Of a stretch of 53,131 nucleotides of DNA, positions 9,733 to 16,272 are shown piece after piece. How positions within the stretch are numbered: the first letter of the stretch is position 1; every line of letters starts with the position of its first letter. The DNA lies in contig CALCCB010000053.1 in assembly GCA_937899625.1 (NCBI GenBank), positions 1-53,131 on the forward strand, in the 5' to 3' direction. The notes under the pieces are model-generated. The model was not told where the DNA came from and searched no databases. It saw nothing but the letters and a program-made list of their open reading frames with translations. This DNA comes from an uncultured Bacteroidota bacterium (GTDB lineage Bacteria; Bacteroidota; Bacteroidia; Flavobacteriales_D; Crocinitomicaceae). The position numbers and the translations under genes were made by a program.

Positions 9733-10110
9733 TTACGGTTTTGGCTCAACGTAGATTTTAAACCGAAGCTTTTCGGTCTTCTTTTTTGTATTCATTTCCA
9801 GGTAGATGATGCGATCCTGGTAGAATGATTTTCCTTTCGTATCAAAGGATAAAATGATCTTACCTTTTTGACCGGGAAGGATTGGTTCTTTGGGAAGTTC
9901 AAGTTTTGTACATGGACAATCGACCTTATAGGAACTAATGATCAAAGGAGCCTTACCTGTATTGGTGAATTCGTAGATATGCTCTACCTGATCACCTTCT
10001 TTAGCTTTAGGAAGCTTAATTGTTGGGGACTTAATACTAAATTCCGCCAGCTGGCCGAAACCAGTGGCGGAACTCAATGCTATAATTATGATCGCGAATA
10101 ATAGCCTCAT
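9733..10110 (-). CDS. DUF1573 exported protein (short paralogue)
   Basis: 125 residues: a signal peptide (about 1-19), then one DUF1573 Ig-like domain with the pattern EYxFTNTGKAPLIIS...CPC (near 70), LPKEPILPGQKG and a final beta strand. The fold is related to the ASPM-SPD2-Hydin group, and the function in bacteria is unknown. It lies one base after the stop of its paralogue (10112-10555), so the two are a tandem duplication in one transcript. Its conserved cysteine pair is CPC, where the neighbour has CGC. Confidence 0.85.
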   Translation of the reverse strand: MRLLFAIIIIALSSATGFGQLAEFSIKSPTIKLPKAKEGDQVEHIYEFTNTGKAPLIISSYKVDCPCTKLELPKEPILPGQKGKIILSFDTKGKSFYQDRIIYLEMNTKKKTEKLRFKIYVEPKP

Positions 10111-10111
10111 C

Positions 10112-10555
10112 TTAGTTGTTTGCAGGAGCGCCTCCGCTATTCACAGGAGCACTACCTTCTGGAGCTGGCAATACATTTCCTTTGATGCGAATAACCTTAG
10201 TAGGCTCGTTCACTGCATTTGAAGTGATTGTTACACTTTTGTTGATCGCTCCAGGACGCTTTGTGTCATACTTCACTTTAATTGATCCTTTTGCTCCAGG
10301 TGCAATTGGCTCCTTCGGCCATTCCGGAACTGTACATCCACAAGATCCTTTTGCGTTTGAAATGATCAATGGAGCATTTCCAGTATTCTTGAATTCGAAA
10401 GTACATGTACCATCAGCACCATACTTGATCGTACCATAATCATGTGTTTCTTTTGTAAACTCGATTTTTGGCCCAGCTTCGATCTGAGCAGATACTTTGT
10501 TCAATGCTACTGAAGCAACGAACATCATCAATAGAGAAAATATTACCTTTTTCAT
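10112..10555 (-). CDS. DUF1573 exported protein
   Basis: 147 residues: a signal peptide ending near residue 23 (NKVSAQ), a DUF1573 domain with HDYGTIKYGADGTCTFEFKN, APLIIS, GSCGCT, WPKEPIAPGAKG and VTITSNA, and a short Pro/Ala/Asn-rich tail. It is probably periplasmic or outer-membrane associated; the role is unknown. It is closely similar in layout to the gene at 43885-44304. It is preceded by an exact minus-strand -7 box (10588-10595) with a leader of about 30 bases, so it may have its own promoter. Confidence 0.9.
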   Translation of the reverse strand: MKKVIFSLLMMFVASVALNKVSAQIEAGPKIEFTKETHDYGTIKYGADGTCTFEFKNTGNAPLIISNAKGSCGCTVPEWPKEPIAPGAKGSIKVKYDTKRPGAINKSVTITSNAVNEPTKVIRIKGNVLPAPEGSAPVNSGGAPANN

Positions 10556-10587
10556 AACTGTATAATTTAAATTTTCAGGTTCTATAC

Positions 10588-10595
10588 CAAAGATA
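10588..10595 (-). promoter_or_regulatory. -7 promoter box for the DUF1573 pair
   Basis: The minus strand reads TATCTTTG, an exact match to the Bacteroidota -7 consensus TAnnTTTG, 32 bases before the ATG of the DUF1573 gene. No TTG is visible at the expected -33 position, so only the -7 element supports it. Confidence 0.5.
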
Positions 10596-10642
10596 GTTCC
10601 ACAATTTGGGCAGACCCATTTTTTAACACATCGTTAACACCA

Positions 10643-11221
10643 TCAATTTTTAGCAAAATTGCTCATGTTCATTTCAATGAATTCATCAAATGAAAGATGG
10701 TTGTACTTCAATCGATTTTTAATCCCCTGTTTTTTATCCTTGTCCATTTTTGGATTTTCCTTCAAAAGCATTTCATAGTAATATCTCACCTTCGCTGAAT
10801 CTCTTGGCTGAATAAATATGTCGAATGTGCTACCCTGACTTTCAAGTACCATTGCACGATTGACATAGTCTGGATATTTTTCCAATAAAGTGTCTGCATA
10901 TTCAGAAGCTCTGGGATACACATTGATACTCGTGTAGATCATATGCACCTTGTCCAGACATTCAGGACTATATTTGTCATCCTCCGGGTAGAAATGATAG
11001 TAATCCAACAAGCGGTTGATCAACTCCATCTTCGTAAGATTTGGAATCTGTTTAATCTCATGAAGATCCGACTGTAATCCTTTCAGAGAATCTTCCATGT
11101 GCTTGATCTTCTCTTTCAATTCTTCCTGAGAAGGTCTCTCCGACAAAGACTTCTCGTCTGAACCACCGCATCCTGAGAACAATGAAACCAGGATGATCCC
11201 AATAAAAAATACTTGCTTCAT
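10643..11221 (-). CDS. TPR-like lipoprotein
   Basis: 192 residues. MKQVFFIGIILVSLFSGC is a lipoprotein signal (Cys18). A charged, probably coiled-coil stretch (about 28-60) is followed by helical hairpins resembling tetratricopeptide repeats (about 65-170). The function is unknown. The ATG shares bases with the stop codon of def (TAATG on the minus strand at 11219-11223), a strong sign of translational coupling to peptide deformylase. Confidence 0.7.
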   Translation of the reverse strand: MKQVFFIGIILVSLFSGCGGSDEKSLSERPSQEELKEKIKHMEDSLKGLQSDLHEIKQIPNLTKMELINRLLDYYHFYPEDDKYSPECLDKVHMIYTSINVYPRASEYADTLLEKYPDYVNRAMVLESQGSTFDIFIQPRDSAKVRYYYEMLLKENPKMDKDKKQGIKNRLKYNHLSFDEFIEMNMSNFAKN

Positions 11222-11820
11222 TATCTACCTTTTTTAACTAATGGAAACTTCATTTTATAATCTACACTTATATCTCCTTTCGAGATATTCTGGAGCTTTT
11301 TATTCAATAATCTTCGTTTGAGGGGTGAAAGATGATCTGTGAAAAGTATACCGTCGATGTGATCATATTCGTGCTGAATGATCCTTGCAGCATATCCATC
11401 ATACACTTCTTCTTTGAACTCCCAGTTTTCATTGAAATAACTGATGTGCACTTTCTCCTTTCGAAATACCTCTTCACGAATCTTTGGTATAGACAAACAA
11501 CCTTCGTGAAAACCCCACTCTTCTCCTTCCTCTTCCTCAATGATCGGATTAATGAAAACCTTTTTAAAATCTTCCATTCCAACGGCTCTTGGATCTGGTT
11601 CTTCATCCTCATCTTCGTCATCTGCAAAAGGACTTCCATCAACAATAAACAGCCTAATTGATTTTCCGATCTGAGGCGCTGCAAGACCAACTCCCTGAGC
11701 ACTATACATGGTTTCATACATGTCTTCGATCAGTTTTTTCAAATCCGGAAAATCCTTATCAATCTCCTCTGCCTCTTTCTTAAGAACTGAATCACCATAT
11801 GCAACTATCGGAAATATCAT
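11221..11820 (-). CDS. def: Peptide deformylase with an acidic insertion
   Basis: 199 residues. It removes the N-formyl group from nascent proteins and binds one metal ion. All three motifs are present: GVGLAAPQIG (near 43-52), EGCLSIP (near 107, Cys ligand) and QHEYDHIDG (near 149, HExxH). Between motifs 1 and 2 lies an acidic insertion (about residues 67-85, rich in Asp/Glu) that lengthens the loop relative to the E. coli enzyme of about 170 residues. The start MIFPIVAYGDSVLKKEA is the usual one. Confidence 0.95.
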   Translation of the reverse strand: MIFPIVAYGDSVLKKEAEEIDKDFPDLKKLIEDMYETMYSAQGVGLAAPQIGKSIRLFIVDGSPFADDEDEDEEPDPRAVGMEDFKKVFINPIIEEEEGEEWGFHEGCLSIPKIREEVFRKEKVHISYFNENWEFKEEVYDGYAARIIQHEYDHIDGILFTDHLSPLKRRLLNKKLQNISKGDISVDYKMKFPLVKKGR

Positions 11821-11836
11821 GTTTTCAATTTTACTG

Positions 11837-11864
11837 CAAAATTAACTCTTTCAAGGAATACCAA
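11837..11864 (-). promoter_or_regulatory. Promoter of def
   Basis: On the minus strand a TTG (11862-11864) is followed after 17 bases by TAATTTTG (11837-11844), an exact -7 box, ending 16 bases before the def ATG. Both elements of a Bacteroidota housekeeping promoter are therefore present. Confidence 0.6.
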
Positions 11865-11883
11865 ATTTTAAAAAAAGGAAAAT

Positions 11884-12297
11884 TCAGCGCTTTCGATCAA
11901 GATAGGACTGTAGAATAACTGAAGCACTTACCTTGTCAATTATTCCTTTTTCCTGACGTTTACTTTTTTTTGTCCCTCCCTGAATCATCGCGTTAATAGC
12001 AATGGATGAAGAGAATCTTTCATCCTGCAAATCAACAAGTACTGAAGGAAATTGTTTTTCTAAGGCCTCTTTGAGCAAATAGATATTCGCCGTTATGTCT
12101 GTCGGAGTATTATTCAAATTCATTGGTAATCCAAGAACAATCACACTAATTTTTTCCTTTTCAACCAAAGCAATCAGACGGCCCATCAATTCAGATGATT
12201 CGACGTATTCCAAAGGAGAAGCAATAATGTTTGCTGCATCCGTCATCGCCAATCCAGTTCTTTTCAAACCAAAATCAATACCCAACATCTTCGCCAT
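11884..12297 (-). CDS. ruvX: RuvX/YqgF Holliday junction resolvase-like nuclease
   Basis: 137 residues, the normal YqgF length. The RNase H-like fold has MLGIDFGLKRTGLAMTD at the N-terminus (catalytic Asp in strand 1), VLGLPMNLNN (second acidic/loop region), DERFSS (third acidic site) and a C-terminal KVSASVILQSYL helix. The family is linked to Holliday junction resolution and to 16S pre-rRNA 5'-end processing. The start at 12297 (MAKMLGID) is chosen over 12327 because the -7 box at 12302-12309 would lie inside the longer reading. The box predicts transcription starting at or next to this ATG. Confidence 0.9.
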   Translation of the reverse strand: MAKMLGIDFGLKRTGLAMTDAANIIASPLEYVESSELMGRLIALVEKEKISVIVLGLPMNLNNTPTDITANIYLLKEALEKQFPSVLVDLQDERFSSSIAINAMIQGGTKKSKRQEKGIIDKVSASVILQSYLDRKR

Positions 12298-12301
12298 ACC
12301 A

Positions 12302-12309
12302 CAAAGATA
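12302..12309 (-). promoter_or_regulatory. -7 box of ruvX, four bases from ATG
   Basis: Exact TATCTTTG on the minus strand, ending four bases before the ruvX ATG (TATCTTTG-TGGT-ATG). This predicts a leaderless or nearly leaderless transcript. It lies 27 bases from the opposite-facing dapD box. Confidence 0.65.
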
Positions 12310-12336
12310 GACCAAACTTCTATTCAACCTATTGCT

Positions 12337-12344
12337 TATCTTTG
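12337..12344 (+). promoter_or_regulatory. -7 box of dapD
   Basis: Exact TATCTTTG on the plus strand, ending 17 bases before the dapD ATG at 12362. It also excludes a TTG start at 12332, which would be upstream of the transcript. No clear -33 TTG is visible. Confidence 0.6.
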
Positions 12345-12361
12345 ATCCTCAAATTCGAAAC

Positions 12362-13171
12362 ATGAGATCTATTATTGAAGCGGCCTGGGAAAACAGGGAA
12401 TTATTGAAAGAAAAAGAAACGATTGCAGCTATTGAGCATGTTATTGATGAGATCGATAAGGGAATTTTGCGTGTGGCAGAACCCAACGAAGACGGAAGCT
12501 GGACTGTAAATGAGTGGGTTAAAAAAGCCGTGGTTCTTTATTTTCCTATTCGTCAAATGGAAACGATCGAAGTAGGTCCTTTTGAATTCCATGATAAAAT
12601 GGCTTTGAAAAGAAACTATAAAGAATTGAATGTTCGAGTTGTACCTCATGCCATTGCACGTTATGGAGCATATATCGCTCCAGGTGTGATCATGATGCCT
12701 TCTTATGTAAATATTGGAGCTTATGTCGACAGTGGGACCATGGTAGACACTTGGGCGACAGTTGGTTCTTGTGCTCAGATCGGAAAGAATGTACATCTAA
12801 GTGGTGGTGTGGGTATTGGAGGTGTACTTGAACCTCTTCAAGCTGCACCAGTCATTATAGAAGACAATGCTTTCATTGGTTCACGTTGTATCGTTGTTGA
12901 AGGAGTTCGAGTGGGTAAAGAAGCGGTGTTAGGGGCAAATGTGGTTTTGACCAAATCAACAAAGATCATAGATGTATCAGGTGACCATCCAGTGGAGCAT
13001 CGCGGACATGTTCCGGACCGAAGTGTCGTGATCCCTGGTTCTTACACCAAGAAATTTCCGGCAGGAGATTATCAGGTTCCTTGTGCACTGATCATAGGAA
13101 AAAGAAAAGCATCTACGGATCTTAAAACATCACTGAATGATGCTTTAAGAGAGTATAACGTGGCAGTTTAA
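12362..13171 (+). CDS. dapD: Tetrahydrodipicolinate N-succinyltransferase
   Basis: 269 residues from MRSIIEAAWENRELL. It transfers succinyl from succinyl-CoA to tetrahydrodipicolinate in the succinylase branch of lysine/diaminopimelate synthesis, supplying peptidoglycan and lysine. An N-terminal helical domain (1-100) is followed by a left-handed beta-helix of hexapeptide repeats (about 105-235), including GAYIAPGVIMMPSYVNIGAYV and the conserved GGVGIGGVLEPLQAAPVIIED segment. It is divergent from ruvX, with back-to-back promoters. Confidence 0.95.
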   Translation: MRSIIEAAWENRELLKEKETIAAIEHVIDEIDKGILRVAEPNEDGSWTVNEWVKKAVVLYFPIRQMETIEVGPFEFHDKMALKRNYKELNVRVVPHAIARYGAYIAPGVIMMPSYVNIGAYVDSGTMVDTWATVGSCAQIGKNVHLSGGVGIGGVLEPLQAAPVIIEDNAFIGSRCIVVEGVRVGKEAVLGANVVLTKSTKIIDVSGDHPVEHRGHVPDRSVVIPGSYTKKFPAGDYQVPCALIIGKRKASTDLKTSLNDALREYNVAV

Positions 13172-13228
13172 CCTGTTCATTAAGTTAGAGACAAAAATTA
13201 TTAACTTCGCAACACAAAATTTTAGGAT

Positions 13229-14620
13229 ATGAATTATGACATCATAGTAGTGGGAAGTGGACCAGGTGGATATGTTACCGCTATCAGGGCTTCTCAGCTG
13301 GGTTTGAAAACTGCAGTTGTTGAACGCGAATCTTTAGGAGGAATCTGTTTGAACTGGGGTTGTATTCCAACAAAAGCGCTTTTGAAAAGTGCAAATGTTT
13401 TCGAGTATTTGACTCACGCCAATGATTATGGTATTTCCGTGAAAGAAGCGAAAGCGGATTTCTCAGCAATGATCGAAAGAAGTCGTGGAGTTGCTAACGG
13501 AATGTCAAATGGTATCCAGTTTTTGATGAAGAAAAACAAGATCGACGTTCTGAAAGGAAATGGAGTTGTAAAAGCCGGAAAAAAGGTGGCTGTTACTGCT
13601 GAAGACGGAACAGTTACTGAATATACAGCTGATAAAGGTATTATCATCGCGACTGGTGCCAGATCCAGAGAACTTCCTAATCTTCCGCAGGATGGAGAAA
13701 AGATCATCGGATACCGTAAGGCAATGACCTTAAAAAAGCAACCGAAGAAAATGGTTGTGGTTGGTTCTGGAGCTATTGGGGTTGAATTCGCCTATTTTTA
13801 TAATGCGATCGGAACAGAGGTAATCGTTGTTGAATACATGCCGAACATTGTTCCAATTGAGGACGAGGACGTATCAAAGCAGCTAGAGAAATCATTCAAG
13901 AAAATGGGAATCTCAGTGATGACAAGTTCATCTGTTGAAGCTGTAGATACCTCAGGAAAAGGTTGTGTCGTTACCGTTAAAACAGCAAAGGGAGAAGAAA
14001 AGATCGAATGTGATGTGGTTCTTTCAGCTGTTGGTATTCAGGCGAATATTGAAAATCTTGGATTGGAAGAACTTGGAATCGTTGTTGACAAAGGACGTAT
14101 CCTTGTTAATGATTACTACCAGACAAACATCCCTGGATACTACGCTATCGGAGATGTTATCCCTACTGCAGCACTTGCACACGTTGCTTCCGCAGAAGGT
14201 ATTATTTGCGTTGAAAAGATTGCAGGTCATCATCCGCAACCTCTTGATTACAACAACATCCCTGGATGTACATACTGTTCGCCAGAGATCGCTTCTGTTG
14301 GATATACAGAAAAAGCAGCAAAGGATGCTGGTTATGACATCAAAGTTGGTAAGTTCCCATTCTCAGCTTCAGGAAAAGCAAGTGCGGCAGGAGCAAAAGA
14401 TGGCTTCGTTAAACTGATCTTTGATGCAAAATATGGTGAATTACTTGGTGCTCATATGATCGGTGCAAATGTTACCGAAATGATCGCTGAATGTGTTGCC
14501 GTTAGAAAACTGGAAACAACTGGTGAAGAACTAATCAAAACAGTTCACCCTCACCCTACAATGTCTGAAGCAGTTATGGAAGCTGCGGCAGCTGCATATG
14601 GAGAGGTTATTCACTTGTAA
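13229..14620 (+). CDS. lpd: Dihydrolipoyl dehydrogenase
   Basis: 463 residues. It is the E3 flavoprotein that re-oxidises dihydrolipoamide in pyruvate/2-oxoglutarate dehydrogenase or glycine cleavage, using FAD and NAD+. It has GSGPGG at 9-14 for FAD, the redox disulfide C40-x4-C45 (GGICLNWGCIPTK), the second nucleotide-binding motif GSGAIGVEFA (near 179-188), YAIGDV (near 311) and the C-terminal catalytic HPHPTMSEA. The partner E1/E2 genes are not in the window, so the complex cannot be assigned. A near-consensus -7 box TAACTTCG (13202-13209) precedes it by 19 bases, and a strong hairpin terminator follows. Confidence 0.95.
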   Translation: MNYDIIVVGSGPGGYVTAIRASQLGLKTAVVERESLGGICLNWGCIPTKALLKSANVFEYLTHANDYGISVKEAKADFSAMIERSRGVANGMSNGIQFLMKKNKIDVLKGNGVVKAGKKVAVTAEDGTVTEYTADKGIIIATGARSRELPNLPQDGEKIIGYRKAMTLKKQPKKMVVVGSGAIGVEFAYFYNAIGTEVIVVEYMPNIVPIEDEDVSKQLEKSFKKMGISVMTSSSVEAVDTSGKGCVVTVKTAKGEEKIECDVVLSAVGIQANIENLGLEELGIVVDKGRILVNDYYQTNIPGYYAIGDVIPTAALAHVASAEGIICVEKIAGHHPQPLDYNNIPGCTYCSPEIASVGYTEKAAKDAGYDIKVGKFPFSASGKASAAGAKDGFVKLIFDAKYGELLGAHMIGANVTEMIAECVAVRKLETTGEELIKTVHPHPTMSEAVMEAAAAAYGEVIHL

Positions 14621-14641
14621 AAAAGTAGAAGACATAAAAAG

Positions 14642-14663
14642 AAAAGCGGCAAATGCCGCTTTT
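14642..14663. terminator. Bidirectional hairpin terminator between lpd and the nucleotidase operon
   Basis: A perfect 9-bp stem, AAAAGCGGC (14642-14650) and GCCGCTTTT (14655-14663), with loop AAAT, followed by a T run on the plus strand and a T-rich stretch on the minus strand. It lies between two convergent stop codons (14620 and 14666), so it can end transcription from both sides. Confidence 0.85.
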
Positions 14664-14665
14664 TT

Positions 14666-15562
14666 TTATTTTACCTCAATATGATCCTTACACTTAAGTT
14701 TTCGTTCTCTGATGTCAAAATCGATCCTTCCAATATTAATCCCGGCATAACCTACTTGATTCACCAGTACGGTTTCTCCCTTCTTGTTTTTAACCTGCGT
14801 TGGTTCATTGAGAAACGTATGCGTATGGCCTCCAATGATCAAATGAATATGTTCACTTTGAGCGGCCAATTTGAGATCACTGATCTTTTCAGTTTCATAT
14901 GAATATCCCAAATGGGATAAACAGATGATCAGATCACATCCTTGATTTTTTAATGATAGCGCCTCTGAATTGGCACTTTCAACAGGATCAAGATATTTAG
15001 TGTCACCGTATTTGCTTGCAGGAACCAATCCTTCCAATTCAACCCCGATCCCTAGTATACCGATCTTCAAACCATCCTTTTCAATGATCACCGACCTTTT
15101 TATCTTACCATTTAGACTTGTTTCACTAAAATCATAATTAGCAGAGACAAACGGAAATTCTGCAAACTCAACCGCTTGCATAAATCCATCCAATCCTATG
15201 TCGAAATCGTGATTCCCAAGTGTAGCGACATCATATTTCATTTTTGTCATGAGCTTCATCTCAAGAACCCCTTTGTATACATTAAAATAAGGTGTTCCCT
15301 GAAAGATATCTCCAGCATCCAGTAGTAATACATTTTCTTCTTCAGACCTAATCTTTTCAATCAACGCATAACGCGTTGCGACTCCACCTCTATTGGGATA
15401 TTTACTATGGTTAGCTGGAAAAGGATCGATCTGTGAGTGGGTATCGTTGGTATGGAGGATCGTAATTGACGTAGATTTCTTTGCCAATAAAGGAACCGAA
15501 GGAGCGACCATGAGCCCTCCTGCTACAAGCGTATTCTTCTTGATGAAATCTCGTCTCTTCAT
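14666..15562 (-). CDS. 5'-nucleotidase catalytic half (metallophosphoesterase, Tat-like signal)
   Basis: 298 residues. It corresponds only to the N-terminal metallophosphoesterase domain of UshA-type enzymes (normally about 550 residues). Metal and catalytic motifs are complete: HTNDTH (D40, H42), LDAGD (D85), GNHD (N117, H118), SHLG (H217) and GGHTH (H246, H248). The N-terminus MKRRDFIKKNTLVAGG has the twin-arginine pattern RRxFIKK followed by a hydrophobic segment, suggesting Tat export as a folded metalloprotein. The expected reaction is removal of phosphate from nucleotides in the periplasm. The substrate-binding C-domain is encoded by the gene immediately upstream, whose stop codon overlaps this ATG (TAATG at 15560-15564). 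Confidence 0.9.
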   Translation of the reverse strand: MKRRDFIKKNTLVAGGLMVAPSVPLLAKKSTSITILHTNDTHSQIDPFPANHSKYPNRGGVATRYALIEKIRSEEENVLLLDAGDIFQGTPYFNVYKGVLEMKLMTKMKYDVATLGNHDFDIGLDGFMQAVEFAEFPFVSANYDFSETSLNGKIKRSVIIEKDGLKIGILGIGVELEGLVPASKYGDTKYLDPVESANSEALSLKNQGCDLIICLSHLGYSYETEKISDLKLAAQSEHIHLIIGGHTHTFLNEPTQVKNKKGETVLVNQVGYAGINIGRIDFDIRERKLKCKDHIEVK

Positions 15563-16272
15563 TAGAAATTCATTCGATTTTCGGTATTCACGATCAAGGT
15601 ATCCTGAGCAATTGCCGCATTAATAAATACATCTCTTAAAAACCTTCCAGTGAGTACTTTTTCTGTTGCGCTTTTAAAGAAGTTCATGTTGTCACCTCCA
15701 TTCATCAGATAATCAGAAGTGATTACCCAAAACTCTTCAACATCCGTCGCTTGAGAGGAGAAGACAAGTCCATTATCATCGATGATCGCATTTGATATCG
15801 GATCACCTCCTTTGCTATGATAATAAGCAACGATCTCAGCGATTGTTGATGATGGTAATTTTACCCAAACTACTTCGTTGTCAAATGGCATCAGCCTGTA
15901 AAAATCTCCAACTGTCAAATCTCCCTGATTCAATGAAGACCTTAATCCTCCCGTATTTAATATCGCAATTGCCGGAATAGAAAGACGCACATTCTTGGTT
16001 TCTTCCGATAACAATGCATCAGCTGCCCAGTTACTCAAGGTGCCTGAAGGTTTTCTGGAAACTGTAAGATCAACCTTCGAATAGGCTATAATCTCATCCA
16101 TCTCTCCCCTTAAGCTATCCCTGTAGATCGAGATCAAGGAGTCCAAAATCAGATCTTTCTGCTCCCCATCTACATGAACGACCTCATCAGTTGCAATTAT
16201 TTCAACATGCGAAGAGCAGGCCATTAAGCCTGCTCCTAACACAGAAAGTAATACTTTCTTTATCTTGTTCAT
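15562..16272 (-). CDS. 5'-nucleotidase C-terminal domain lipoprotein
   Basis: 236 residues. MNKIKKVLLSVLGAGLMAC is a Sec lipoprotein signal with Cys19. The rest is the 5'-nucleotidase C-terminal (substrate-binding) domain, with family landmarks AILNTGGLRSSLNQGDLTVGDFY and the DYLMNGGDNMNFF block near the end. It has no metal-binding motifs, so it should not be catalytic by itself. It probably pairs with the Tat-type catalytic half encoded next in the operon. Its ATG directly follows the TAA of the endonuclease gene (16273-16275) with no gap. Confidence 0.88.
   Translation of the reverse strand: MNKIKKVLLSVLGAGLMACSSHVEIIATDEVVHVDGEQKDLILDSLISIYRDSLRGEMDEIIAYSKVDLTVSRKPSGTLSNWAADALLSEETKNVRLSIPAIAILNTGGLRSSLNQGDLTVGDFYRLMPFDNEVVWVKLPSSTIAEIVAYYHSKGGDPISNAIIDDNGLVFSSQATDVEEFWVITSDYLMNGGDNMNFFKSATEKVLTGRFLRDVFINAAIAQDTLIVNTENRMNF

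Noticed and set aside
13965-14417. 150-codon open frame on the plus strand inside lpd
   Set aside because: Out-of-frame shadow of lpd; Leu/Gln/Ser-rich, low-complexity translation and no family resemblance.
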